From positions 434,001 through 498,000 of the forward strand of contig NZ_QDFV01000001.1 in assembly GCF_003075395.1 (NCBI RefSeq): a stretch of 64,000 nucleotides of DNA, in the 5' to 3' direction. Made by a program: the position numbers and the translations under genes. Numbering within the stretch: the first letter of the stretch is position 1; each line of letters begins with the position of its first letter. Under the pieces are notes generated by a model. That model saw only the letters and a program-made list of their open reading frames with translations, did no database searches and was not told the origin of the DNA. Shown one piece after another: positions 43,480 through 52,181 of this stretch. This DNA is from Microbacterium sp. TPD7012. Lineage in GTDB: Bacteria; Actinomycetota; Actinomycetes; Actinomycetales; Microbacteriaceae.

Positions 43480-44507
43480 CGTACGGGTTGCTCCACCCGC
43501 GCCCCCGGCTGCCGCGCGTGCATGCGGGAAGGGGCGACGAGGCCGCGATCGCGCAGCTCGTCCCAGACGGCGTCTGCGACCGGCCGGTCGATGAGCCCGC
43601 TGTTACGGGTCGCCTGCGCCGCGCTGGCGCCGCCGGTCACGACCGCAGCGACGGCCGGATGGGTCAGCGGGAACTGCACCGCGAGCTCAGGCAGCGTGCT
43701 GCCGTGGCGGTGTGCGACGGAAGCGATCGCCTGTGCGCGCTCCACGACGGCGCCGGCGGCGGGACCGTAGTCGAAGGTATCGCCCGCACCCGGAGCGTCG
43801 GTCGCGAGGATGCCGGAGTTGAAGACCGCTGCCGAGATCACCGACACCTCGCGCTGGAGCGCGAGCGGCAGCAGGTCGTCGGCCGCGGACTGGTCGAGCA
43901 GCGTCCAGCGCCCGGCGACCATCATCACGTCGGCATCGGTCGCGGCAACGAAGCGCGCGAGCATCGCGCTCTGGTTCATTCCTGCGCCGAACGAGGTGAT
44001 CACGCCCTGGTCTCGCAGCTCGCTCAGGGCGGGGAAGGCGCCGTCGAGGGCCTCGCGCTCGTGCTCGTCGGCGTCGTGCACGAGTACCAGGTCGATGCGA
44101 TCCAGGCCGAGCCGCTCGAGCGAGCTCTCGATCGAGCGCAGCACGCCGTCGCGCGAGTAGTCGCGCACGCGCCGGTGGTCCGCCGGCACGGCGAAGAGGT
44201 TCTCGTGGTCGGTGCGCCTCGCGGCATCCTGCGGCACGAGCAGCCGCCCGACCTTGGTCGAGACGACGTACTCGTCGCGAGGCAGCGCCCGCAGACTCTC
44301 ACCCAGCCGCCGTTCTGCGAGACCCAGCCCGTAGTGCGGAGCGGTATCGAAATATCGGATGCCGCCGGCCCACGCCGCCGGCACGATCTCGGGCCACTCG
44401 TTCTCGGACAGCGCCTGATAGAGGTTCCCGAGCGACGCGGCGCCGTAACCGAGGGGTGGAGCGGTCAGGCCGCCGCGACCGATCGGGACCGGGTCGGGAG
44501 TCGTCAT
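43476..44507 (-). CDS. Aldo/keto reductase, L-fucose (D-threo-aldose) 1-dehydrogenase type
   Basis: The 343-residue barrel protein has FDTAPHYGLGLAERRLG (Asp, Tyr), STKVGRLLVP (Lys) and LVHDADEHER (His). The TAPHYG-GLAERRLG and HDADEH signatures mark the aldose 1-dehydrogenase branch, whose members oxidise L-fucose or L-galactose to the lactone with NAD(P). This would be the first intracellular step of the operon. It overlaps the enolase-family gene before it and the GntR gene after it. Confidence 0.88.
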   Translation of the reverse strand: MTTPDPVPIGRGGLTAPPLGYGAASLGNLYQALSENEWPEIVPAAWAGGIRYFDTAPHYGLGLAERRLGESLRALPRDEYVVSTKVGRLLVPQDAARRTDHENLFAVPADHRRVRDYSRDGVLRSIESSLERLGLDRIDLVLVHDADEHEREALDGAFPALSELRDQGVITSFGAGMNQSAMLARFVAATDADVMMVAGRWTLLDQSAADDLLPLALQREVSVISAAVFNSGILATDAPGAGDTFDYGPAAGAVVERAQAIASVAHRHGSTLPELAVQFPLTHPAVAAVVTGGASAAQATRNSGLIDRPVADAVWDELRDRGLVAPSRMHARQPGARVEQPVR

Positions 44508-45628
44508 CCGACGCTCACACGATCGAGGGCCGAGGCGTCCCAGGCGATGCCGATGCCCGGAGTCGTCGGCGCCCAGCCGCGGCCGTCCTCGATGCGCAGC
44601 TCATCCGTCGTCACGGCCCGCAATTGCGGGATGTGCTCGAGGTAGAGGGCGTTCGGAATCGCGCACACGAGCGACACGTGCAGCTCCATGAGGAAGTGCG
44701 GGGCGACGGGGGCGTTGAACGACTCCGCGAGGTGCGCGATCTTGAGCCACGGTGTGATGCCGCCGACCCGCGCCACGTCCGGCTGCACGATGGACGCGCC
44801 ACCACGCTGCAGGTGCTCACGGAAATGACCGAGCGAGTACATGCTCTCGCCGACCGCGATCGGCACCGACGTCGAGCGGGCGAGCTGCCGATGCCCCTCG
44901 ATGTCTTCCGCCGGCAGTGGCTCCTCGAACCAGAACACGTCGACCTGTTCGAACAGTCGGGAGCGGCGCACGGCCTCCGAGACGGTGAACGACTGGTTCG
45001 CGTCGACCATGATGTCCATGCCGGGGCCGACCGCGTCGCGCACGGCGCGCAACCGCTCGAGGTCCTGGTGGCCACGCGGCATCCCGACCTTGATCTTGAC
45101 CCCGCCCATACCGCGCTCCTTCGCGGCATGGGCGTGGGCGACGAGCTCGTCGGTGCCGAAGTGCAGCCAGCCGCCCTCGGTGTCGTACATCGGAATCGAG
45201 GGCGATGCCCCGCCGGCCGCGACCCAGAGCGGAAGGCCCGCACGACGGGTCTTCGCATCCCATACCGCGGTGTCGATCGCGGCGAGGGCGAGTGCGGTGA
45301 TCGGCCCGACGGTGGTGGCGCGGGTGATGCCGAACAAGGCGAGCCAGACGGCCTCCGGACGCTCGGCCTCGAGGCCGATCAGTGCCGGCAGCAGTGTCTC
45401 GCGCAGCAGGCTCAGCACCGCCCCGCCGCCGGTGCCGATCGTGTAGCTGTAGCCCACGCCCTCGGTGCCGTCGGCGGTACGGAGCCGCACGAAGATCGTC
45501 TCCTGCTTGACGAAGGTCTGCAGGGCGTCGGTGCGCTGCGTCTCTACCGGCAGGTCGCAAAGCTGTGCCTCGACGTGCACGATGCGGCTGCCGGCCGTGG
45601 CGTCCGGCACGGTCTGGGCTGTGTTCAT
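44504..45628 (-). CDS. Mandelate-racemase-group enolase-superfamily dehydratase, probably for L-fuconate or a related acid
   Basis: The 374-residue protein has the full active site of the mandelate racemase group: Lys178-x-Lys180, metal ligands Asp209, Glu235 and Glu261, and the Asp284-His311 dyad. The metal and base set supports proton abstraction beside a carboxylate, as in sugar-acid dehydratases. With an aldose dehydrogenase next door, L-fuconate is the likeliest substrate; galactonate or a related acid is possible. GGAGG sits six bases before the ATG at 45628; an ATG one codon earlier overlaps the permease stop. Confidence 0.87.
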   Translation of the reverse strand: MNTAQTVPDATAGSRIVHVEAQLCDLPVETQRTDALQTFVKQETIFVRLRTADGTEGVGYSYTIGTGGGAVLSLLRETLLPALIGLEAERPEAVWLALFGITRATTVGPITALALAAIDTAVWDAKTRRAGLPLWVAAGGASPSIPMYDTEGGWLHFGTDELVAHAHAAKERGMGGVKIKVGMPRGHQDLERLRAVRDAVGPGMDIMVDANQSFTVSEAVRRSRLFEQVDVFWFEEPLPAEDIEGHRQLARSTSVPIAVGESMYSLGHFREHLQRGGASIVQPDVARVGGITPWLKIAHLAESFNAPVAPHFLMELHVSLVCAIPNALYLEHIPQLRAVTTDELRIEDGRGWAPTTPGIGIAWDASALDRVSVG

Positions 45629-46494
45629 CATCGTCCTCCGAGTCCGCCCAGGGTGACCCCCTTGATGAGCTGCCGTTGCAGCAGCAGCACGAGGATCAGC
45701 GAGGGGATGACGGCGAGCGTCGACGCCGCCATGAGCAGCGACCACTGCGTGCCGAACTGGCCGGTGAACATCCCGAGCCCGAGCGGCACTGTCGCCATGT
45801 CCTGTGTGTTGATGATGATCAGCGGCCAGAGGTACGAGTTCCAGTAGCCGATGAAGGAGAAGACCGCGAGCACGCTCAGCGGCGCGACGAGCTGCGGCAG
45901 CAGCACCGACCACAGGGTGCGGAACCGCGAGGCCCCGTCGATCAGTGCTGCCTCCTCGTACTCGATCGGGATCGTGAGGAAGAACTGCCGCATCAGGAAC
46001 GTGCCGAACGCGGTGAAGGCGAACGGGATGATCAGGGCGCCGTAGCTGTCGTTCCAGCCCCAGCTGTTGATCATGATGAACAGCGGCACCACGAGCACTT
46101 CCTGGGGCAGCACGAGCGTGAGCACGAAGAGCAGGAACAGCTGGTCGCGGAACTTGAACCGCAGTCGCGAGAACGCGTAGGCCGACAGCACGGCGACGAC
46201 GACCGAGAGCGCGGCGCCGGCGATCGCGACGAACAGGCCGTTGAGGATGAAACGCCCGAAGGGGACGACCGTCCACGCCTCGACGAAGTTCGCCCAGCGG
46301 ATCTCGGACCCGAAGATCTGCGGCGTCGCCGTGAAGACCTCGTTCTCCGGCTTGAGTGCCGTGAGGAACATCCAGATGAAGGGGAACGCGAAGATCAGCG
46401 CGACGATCGCGATGCCCGCGGTGTTCAGCCATACCTTGACGGATGCACGGCGCTGATGCGCTCGACGGGGGAGGCTCACTCGGATCTCACTCAT
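45628..46494 (-). CDS. Sugar ABC transporter permease, MalG-like (fucose operon)
   Basis: This 288-residue membrane protein has six hydrophobic segments and the EAA loop EEAALIDGASRFRTLWSVLLP. It overlaps the preceding permease by eight bases and touches the enolase-family start, so the operon is tightly coupled. With its partner it should import the sugar bound by the lipoprotein, presumably L-fucose or a fucosylated oligosaccharide. Confidence 0.93.
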   Translation of the reverse strand: MSEIRVSLPRRAHQRRASVKVWLNTAGIAIVALIFAFPFIWMFLTALKPENEVFTATPQIFGSEIRWANFVEAWTVVPFGRFILNGLFVAIAGAALSVVVAVLSAYAFSRLRFKFRDQLFLLFVLTLVLPQEVLVVPLFIMINSWGWNDSYGALIIPFAFTAFGTFLMRQFFLTIPIEYEEAALIDGASRFRTLWSVLLPQLVAPLSVLAVFSFIGYWNSYLWPLIIINTQDMATVPLGLGMFTGQFGTQWSLLMAASTLAVIPSLILVLLLQRQLIKGVTLGGLGGR

Positions 46495-47458
46495 AGTTCA
46501 CCCACTTGCGCTGGCCGACGAACTGCAGGGCCGTGATGAGCATCACCACGACGAACAGGATCCACGCGAGGGCGGAGGCGTAGCCGAGTCGGTCGAAGAC
46601 GAATCCGTTGCGGTACAGGTACAGCACGAACGTGTTGGTGCTCTCGCCCGGACCGCCCTGCGTGAGGAACAGTGGCTGGACGAAAACCTGGAAGGCGCCG
46701 ATCATGGTCATCGTCGAGCAGAAGAACAGCGACGGCGAGAGCAGCGGCAGGATGATGTACCGCAGACGCTGCCAGGCGCTGGTGCCGTCGATGCGAGACG
46801 CCTCCAGCAGCTCCTTCGGGTTGGCGCTGAGACCGGCCGACAGCACGATCACGTTGTAGCCGAACGACTGCCAGACCGACATCGCGATCACGGAGGGCAG
46901 CGCCCAGGCGGAATCGGACAGCCAGTTCGGACCGTCGATGCCGACCGTGGCGAGCATCGAATTGACCAGGCCGTCCTGCGAGAGCAGCAGACGCCAGACG
47001 AGAGCGTTCGCGACCATCGGGGTGATGACCGGGAGGAAGAAGACCACGCGCCAGGCGCCGGCCGCCTTCATCCGGGTGCCGAGCCACAGCGAGATCACGA
47101 GAGCGACGAAGAGATTCAGCGCCGTGTAGACGACGGCGAAGATCACCGTGTTGCCGAGCACCGTGTAGAAGGTCGGATCGCGGAACAGTTTCAGGTAGTT
47201 CTCGACGCCGATGAACTCGGGGGTGCCGAACAGCTTCCAGTCGAAGAGGCTGATGAAGGCCGACCCGAAAAGCGGGGTCAGGATGAACAGGACGAACCCG
47301 ATCATCCCGGGGGCGAGGAACGCCAGCGCCACCCATCCGTGACCGCGTCGGCGCGGCAGCCGAGGCCCCGCCGGGGCGGGGGCGCCGATCGGCACCCCCG
47401 CCCCGGCGGGCATCGTGGAGGATGCCGGGGCCTCACTCCGATCGCTCATGATCGCCAT
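46487..47458 (-). CDS. Sugar ABC transporter permease, MalF-like (fucose operon)
   Basis: The 323-residue protein has a Pro/Ala-rich N-terminus of about 40 residues, then six hydrophobic segments and the EAA loop EASRIDGTSAWQRLRYIILP. It starts four bases after the binding-protein stop. A second ATG three codons in (47449) has a slightly better ribosome site. No ATPase gene is in the operon. Confidence 0.93.
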   Translation of the reverse strand: MAIMSDRSEAPASSTMPAGAGVPIGAPAPAGPRLPRRRGHGWVALAFLAPGMIGFVLFILTPLFGSAFISLFDWKLFGTPEFIGVENYLKLFRDPTFYTVLGNTVIFAVVYTALNLFVALVISLWLGTRMKAAGAWRVVFFLPVITPMVANALVWRLLLSQDGLVNSMLATVGIDGPNWLSDSAWALPSVIAMSVWQSFGYNVIVLSAGLSANPKELLEASRIDGTSAWQRLRYIILPLLSPSLFFCSTMTMIGAFQVFVQPLFLTQGGPGESTNTFVLYLYRNGFVFDRLGYASALAWILFVVVMLITALQFVGQRKWVNYE

Positions 47459-47462
47459 CCGC

Positions 47463-48716
47463 TCAGCCCTGGACCGAGTTCTGGATCGTCTCCATGATCT
47501 CCTCGGCCGTCAGCTCACCGCGGTACCCCTGCACGCCGTACTGGGTCATCAGGGTCTCGACCTGGTTCCAGGTCGTGGTGGTGCGCTGCGGGGTCGCGTT
47601 CGAGAGCAGGGCCTCGACGACCGCGGAGGAGCCCTCCGTCTTGCCCTCGGCCCAGGCCGGGAGCGCCTCGATGCGAGCCGGCACGATGCCTCGGGCCTCG
47701 GCCTGCTTCTCCTGCACGGCGAGCGAGGTGAGGGCTTCGATCGCGGCGAACGCCTCGTCGGGGCGCTCGCAGTTCGCGGCGATGCCGAATCCGGATCCGG
47801 CCGTCATCGCCGCCGCTTCGCCGCTGGTGGAGGGGACGATGCTGACGCCGAGGGTGAAGTCTGCGGCATCCGCGAAGCTGCCGTACATCCACGGACCCTC
47901 GATGAGCATCGGCACCGCACCGCTGGTGAACGCCTGCTGTGACACCTCGGAGCCGTCGGCCGCCTCGGGCGCCTTCGCGACGCCCTCGACCGCGACCAGG
48001 TCGAAGAAGCTCTGCATCTGGTCGACGAAGTCGGGGTTGGTGAGGTCGAGCTCGCCGTCTTCGGTCACGGCGGGCACGCCGTCGGCCAGCGACCAGGCGT
48101 TCGGGATGAAGACGCCCGGCGCGAGCGCGAGGCCCTTCTTCTCGCCGTCGGTGAGGGCCTTCGCGTCGGAGATGAACTGGTCGCGGGTGTACTCGGTACC
48201 AGGCAGGTCGAGGCCGGCGGCCTGGAACGCCTCGACGTTGTAGAAGAGCACGATCGGCTCGGCGTCGTAGGGGATCGCGCGGATCGTGCCGTCGACTGTC
48301 ATGCCGCTGAGCATCGAGGCGTCGATGTTGTCCACGTCGAAGCCGCTCTTCTCGATCAGGTCGTCGAGAGGCATGAGCAGGTCGCCGAGCTCCTGGGCCC
48401 GCGCCGCCTGCGTCGTGAGCAGGCAGGGCGGATTGGAGCCGGAGAGGCGTGTCTTGACCTTGGTCCAGTAGTCGGCGAAGCTCGGCCCTTCGACGGAGAT
48501 GTCGAGGTCGGGGTCCTCGGCCTTCGCGCCGTCGATGAAGTCGGCCCACTGGGCCTGGTCGCCCTCGCTCGCGGCCCAGGTGTAGAGCACGAGCGGTCCG
48601 CCGGCCTCGCCGCCGCCGCCCGAGGCGCCGGCGCAGCCGGCGAGTGTGAGGGCCGTGAGACCGGCCGCGCCGGTGAGGATGAGGCGCTTCACGCGCCGGT
48701 TCGAGACTGCATTCAT
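47463..48716 (-). CDS. Sugar ABC transporter binding lipoprotein (fucose operon)
   Basis: The 417-residue protein has a signal peptide with lipobox LAGC, a Gly-rich linker and a family 1 solute-binding fold (LVLYTWAASEGDQAQWADF; TVDGTIRAIPYDAEPIVLFYN by position near residue 110). The ATG at 48716 has AAGGAGG eight bases upstream; an in-frame ATG six codons earlier overlaps that site and is rejected. It lies 59 bases after the GH29 gene on the same strand, and is therefore probably in one transcript with it. Confidence 0.93.
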   Translation of the reverse strand: MNAVSNRRVKRLILTGAAGLTALTLAGCAGASGGGGEAGGPLVLYTWAASEGDQAQWADFIDGAKAEDPDLDISVEGPSFADYWTKVKTRLSGSNPPCLLTTQAARAQELGDLLMPLDDLIEKSGFDVDNIDASMLSGMTVDGTIRAIPYDAEPIVLFYNVEAFQAAGLDLPGTEYTRDQFISDAKALTDGEKKGLALAPGVFIPNAWSLADGVPAVTEDGELDLTNPDFVDQMQSFFDLVAVEGVAKAPEAADGSEVSQQAFTSGAVPMLIEGPWMYGSFADAADFTLGVSIVPSTSGEAAAMTAGSGFGIAANCERPDEAFAAIEALTSLAVQEKQAEARGIVPARIEALPAWAEGKTEGSSAVVEALLSNATPQRTTTTWNQVETLMTQYGVQGYRGELTAEEIMETIQNSVQG

Positions 48717-48775
48717 ACTGACTGCCTCCTTCATTGGATGCTGCTTTCGATGCGGGGTGGGGGGTGCTGCTCGGG

Positions 48776-50122
48776 TCAGTCGTCGGAGAAGTCGATGGCG
48801 ATCACGTCGATCAGAGCGCCGCTGGGAGCCGCGGCGACGATGCGCAGCTCGCCGGAGTCGTCGCCCGCTGTGGAGGACTCGTGCACCTCGAAGCTGGCGT
48901 CATGCTGCAGTTCGAGGCCGTCGGCGAGGCGGTGCACGCGGGTGATGCGCCGCACCGGGAGCCCGCGCACGATGATCTCGTCGACCGGGAGTGCGGTGAG
49001 GTGCAGGTAGAGGCGTCCCTCTCGGGCGGTGCTGGGGCCGTGGAAGTCGATGCCCTGCGTGGGCTCGACGCCGGTCACGGACTCGGCGTGCGCCCGCATC
49101 CATTCGGCGAATTCCTGCAGACGCTCGTTCTCGATGTGCGGCAGCGTGCCGGCGGGGCCGGGGCCGACGTTGAGCAGCAGGTTGCCGCCGCGCGCCACCA
49201 CGTCGATGAGCGTCACGAGCAGCGAGCGCGCCGATTTCTCGTTGTCGGGTCCCTTGCGCCAGGCCCAGTGGTCGCCGATGGTCAGGCACAGCTCCCACGG
49301 GCCGGTCGGGACGGTGAGCGGGAAGCCCTGCTCGGGCGTGCGATAGTCGCCCTGACCGGGGAGGCGGTCGTTGATCACGACGTCAGGCTGCAGTTCCTTG
49401 ATGAGGCGGCGCAGTCCCGGTGCGGTCCATTCGGCGGCCGAGCGCTCCCAGTCCCCGTCGAACCAGAGCAGGTCGATCGTGCCGTAGTTCGTGAGCAGCT
49501 CGCGCAGCTGGGCGCGGACGTACTCGAGGTAGCGCTCCCATTCCTCGGGGCTCGAGCGGCGGTGTCGATCCGTGGCGCCCGGGGTGTCGGCGAACTCGGC
49601 GAGGCCTGCGGCCGGCCAGTGCTCGAGCTTGTACGGCAGGTCCTCATCGCGGAACGCGGGGTAGTCCGGGTGATTCCAGTCCGGGAGGCTGTAGTAGATG
49701 CCGACCTTCATCCCCTCGGCGCGCACGGCGTCGACGAACTCGCGGGTGATGTCGCGGCCGAACGGCCCGTGCTCGACGCCGAAGTCGGACTGCTCCGTGA
49801 AGAACATGTTGTAGCCGGCGTGGTGGCGCGCGGTGAAGACGACATAGGTCGCGCCGGCCGCCTTGACGCGGCGGGCGAGGTCGGCAGCATCCCATTCGGT
49901 CGGGTTGAACGTCGGGGCAGTGGACTGATAGCCGGCGACGGTGACCGCGTCGTCGACGTCGTCCACGCCGGGGATGATCGAGCGCCCGACCAGCGGCCAG
50001 GAGATCTCGATGCCCTGCTGCGAGGCCTGGTCCCAGTGCACGAAGATGCCGAAGCCCGCGCCGCTGAACCATTCACCGCCGGGGATTCGCTCGGTCGTAC
50101 GGAGGAACGATGCGTCGGTCAT
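48776..50122 (-). CDS. GH29 alpha-L-fucosidase 1
   Basis: This 448-residue protein lacks a signal peptide and has the GH29 pattern: FGIFVHWD, FTARHHAGYNMF, KVGIYYSLPDW, nucleophile Asp222 in LWFDGDWE and GGNLLLNVGPGPAG. It releases L-fucose from the non-reducing end with retention. AAAGGAG precedes the ATG at 50122. It heads the minus-strand operon with the importer, dehydratase, dehydrogenase and regulator, which strongly suggests that L-fucose is the substrate of the whole unit. Confidence 0.95.
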   Translation of the reverse strand: MTDASFLRTTERIPGGEWFSGAGFGIFVHWDQASQQGIEISWPLVGRSIIPGVDDVDDAVTVAGYQSTAPTFNPTEWDAADLARRVKAAGATYVVFTARHHAGYNMFFTEQSDFGVEHGPFGRDITREFVDAVRAEGMKVGIYYSLPDWNHPDYPAFRDEDLPYKLEHWPAAGLAEFADTPGATDRHRRSSPEEWERYLEYVRAQLRELLTNYGTIDLLWFDGDWERSAAEWTAPGLRRLIKELQPDVVINDRLPGQGDYRTPEQGFPLTVPTGPWELCLTIGDHWAWRKGPDNEKSARSLLVTLIDVVARGGNLLLNVGPGPAGTLPHIENERLQEFAEWMRAHAESVTGVEPTQGIDFHGPSTAREGRLYLHLTALPVDEIIVRGLPVRRITRVHRLADGLELQHDASFEVHESSTAGDDSGELRIVAAAPSGALIDVIAIDFSDD

Positions 50123-50148
50123 GAAACTCTCTCCTTTGAGCGCATATT

Positions 50149-50158
50149 TCCTATAGGA
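50149..50158. promoter_or_regulatory. Palindrome in the divergent GH29 promoter
   Basis: TCCTATAGGA is a perfect 10-bp palindrome inside the only AT-rich stretch (ATATTTCCTATAGGATACG) of the 85-bp gap between the two GH29 genes. It is the likely operator of the GntR/FCD regulator of the operon, acting on both directions. Confidence 0.55.
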
Positions 50159-50207
50159 TACGTGATAGACGATCCGACCCACAAGGGTGTGACGGAAGGA
50201 GCCGAGA

Positions 50208-51536
50208 ATGGCGATGTTCAAACCGGATGCTGTGAGGCCAGAGGCGTACCGCGGGTTCGAGCGTCCGCTGCCGGAGTGGTTCCGCGGTGCGGCGCTCGGG
50301 ATCTTCGTGCATTGGGGGCCGTACTCCGTTCCTGCGTGGGCGGAGCCGACGGGGGAGCTTGGAGCGGTGCCTCGGGAGCAGTGGTACTCGCACAATCCCT
50401 ACGCGGAGTGGTACGCGAACACGATCCGCATCGAGGGTTCGCCGGCGCACGAGCATCAGCAGACCGTGCACGGCGGTGCGCCGTACGACCACTTCCTCGA
50501 CGAATGGAAGGCCGAGGAGTTCGACCCCGACGAGGTGCTGGCCGTGGTCGCGGCGACGGGCGCCGGGTACTTCATCCCGACCACGAAGCACCACGACGGC
50601 GTGACGCTCTGGGATGCGCCGGGGACCGAGGGCCGCAACACGGTCGCTCGCGGCCCGCGGCGGGACCTTGTCGGCGCCTTCGCCGCGGCGACGCGCGCCG
50701 CGGGCCTCCGCTTCGGGGTCTACTACTCCGGCGGGCTCGACTGGCACTTCTCCGATCTGCCGCCCATCGAGCACGATGACGATCCGGCCCCGGACGATCT
50801 CGCCTACGCCGAGTACGCGCATGATCACGTGATCGACCTGATCGAGCGGTACAGCCCCGATGTCCTGTGGGGCGACATCCGCTGGCCGGCTGCGGGGATC
50901 GAGCCGGGGCCGAAGAGCCTCGCCCACGCCTTCCGCACGTTCTACGACGCGGTGCCCCACGGCGTCGTCAACGACCGATGGGGGGAATCGCACTGGGACT
51001 TCCGCACGAGCGAGTACGTGCACGGCACGGCCGTCGAGGTCGGCGAGGCCTGGGAGAACTGCCGCGGCATCGGACTGTCCTTCGGGCATAACCGCAACGA
51101 GACGAGTGGGCACATGCTCTCGGCCGACGACGCCGTGCGGCTGCTGGTCGACGTCGTCTCGCGCGGCGGCAACCTCCTGCTCAACATCGGACTCGAAGCA
51201 TCCGGTCGCATACCCGACCTGCAGCGGCGGACGCTCGAGGGGATCGGGGAGTGGAACAGCCGGCACGGCCATGCCGTTTTCGGTGCGCACCCCGAAGAGC
51301 GTCTGCGGCCGTCGGATGCTCCGTGGCTGCGATGGACCCGCTCCGGAGAGGAGATCCACGCGGTGACCGATCAGCGGGGCCGCATCCGGCTGCCGGACCC
51401 GGACGGCGTAGTCGACGAGGCGACGGCCCGGATCGGCGAGTCGCCGGTGAGCGCGATGCGGGTCGACGGTGCCATCCTGGTCGAGACGGAGGATGCAGCG
51501 ACGCCGATCGCGATCTCCTTCCGGCCGCGGGTTTGA
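50208..51536 (+). CDS. GH29 alpha-L-fucosidase 2
   Basis: The 442-residue protein has the GH29 pattern with the longer N-terminal loop: LGIFVHWGPYSVPAW, FIPTTKHHDGVTLWD, FGVYYSGGLDW, nucleophile Asp223 in LWGDIRWP and GGNLLLNIGLEASG. It differs clearly from GH29 number 1 (no near-identity), so the two probably belong to different subfamilies and cut different linkages. GGAAGGAG precedes the ATG. It is transcribed alone, divergent from the fucose operon. Confidence 0.94.
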   Translation: MAMFKPDAVRPEAYRGFERPLPEWFRGAALGIFVHWGPYSVPAWAEPTGELGAVPREQWYSHNPYAEWYANTIRIEGSPAHEHQQTVHGGAPYDHFLDEWKAEEFDPDEVLAVVAATGAGYFIPTTKHHDGVTLWDAPGTEGRNTVARGPRRDLVGAFAAATRAAGLRFGVYYSGGLDWHFSDLPPIEHDDDPAPDDLAYAEYAHDHVIDLIERYSPDVLWGDIRWPAAGIEPGPKSLAHAFRTFYDAVPHGVVNDRWGESHWDFRTSEYVHGTAVEVGEAWENCRGIGLSFGHNRNETSGHMLSADDAVRLLVDVVSRGGNLLLNIGLEASGRIPDLQRRTLEGIGEWNSRHGHAVFGAHPEERLRPSDAPWLRWTRSGEEIHAVTDQRGRIRLPDPDGVVDEATARIGESPVSAMRVDGAILVETEDAATPIAISFRPRV

Positions 51537-51561
51537 CGAGAGGTCCCCCTGCGCGAAAGCC

Positions 51562-51591
51562 TGGCACCGCATCGCCCTCGTCCACTATCTT
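51562..51591 (+). promoter_or_regulatory. Leaderless promoter candidate of the DUF2165 gene
   Basis: TGGCAC (51562-51567), 18 bases, TATCTT (51586-51591), then six bases and the ATG at 51598. With this spacing the transcript would begin at or next to the start codon, which has no ribosome site. Confidence 0.5.
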
Positions 51592-51597
51592 GTGGCC

Positions 51598-52170
51598 ATG
51601 ACCGACGCTCGCACCGGGGTCGAACCCCGCTGGCACGTTCTCGGCTCGCTTCCGTTCGCGGCCGCCGCACTCGTTCTCGTGAACGGGCTCTACATCTTCC
51701 TCGTCGCCCTGGGCAACATCACCGACTACGGCACGAACTTCGATTTCGTGCAGCACGTCCTGGCCATGGACACCACCAACTTCGGGCAGGATGCCGGCAA
51801 GGGCCTGGATCCCGATGTGATGTGGCGGGCCATCACCGACCCGGTGGTGTGGAACATCGCGTACATCGGCGTGATCGTCTGGGAGTCGGCCAGTGCCATC
51901 GTCCTGATCACCGCGGTCGTGTTCTTCGTCCGCGGATTCTTCGGCCACGGGTTCCATGCCGCGCGGGTGTGGTCGTCCGTCGGACTGGTCATGATCATCC
52001 TGCTGTTCGTCGGCGGCTTCATCTCGATCGGCGGAGAGTGGTTCCAGATGTGGCGCTCGACTGCCTGGAACGGTCTCGATCCCGCCTTCCGGAACGCCGT
52101 GATCGCGGCCATCGGGCTGGTGCTGATCCATCTGCCGTCACCGCGGTGGGAGACCGGTGCTGCCGCCTGA
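51598..52170 (+). CDS. DUF2165-like small integral membrane protein
   Basis: This 190-residue protein has four membrane segments (about 17-38, 78-105, 118-140 and 158-178). The loop pattern ITDYGTNFDFVQHVLAMDTTNFG and the helix start WNIAYIGVIVWE resemble DUF2165 proteins. Its function is unknown. There is no ribosome site before the ATG, but a -10 box (TATCTT) sits six bases upstream, as expected for a leaderless message. Confidence 0.82.
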   Translation: MTDARTGVEPRWHVLGSLPFAAAALVLVNGLYIFLVALGNITDYGTNFDFVQHVLAMDTTNFGQDAGKGLDPDVMWRAITDPVVWNIAYIGVIVWESASAIVLITAVVFFVRGFFGHGFHAARVWSSVGLVMIILLFVGGFISIGGEWFQMWRSTAWNGLDPAFRNAVIAAIGLVLIHLPSPRWETGAAA

Positions 52171-52181
52171 GTGACCCCTCG

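Noticed and set aside
45632..46432. A 5' extension of the enolase-family gene into the permease
   Set aside because: It reads the permease gene in another frame; the ATGs at 45631/45628 have GGAGG upstream and complete the family N-terminus.
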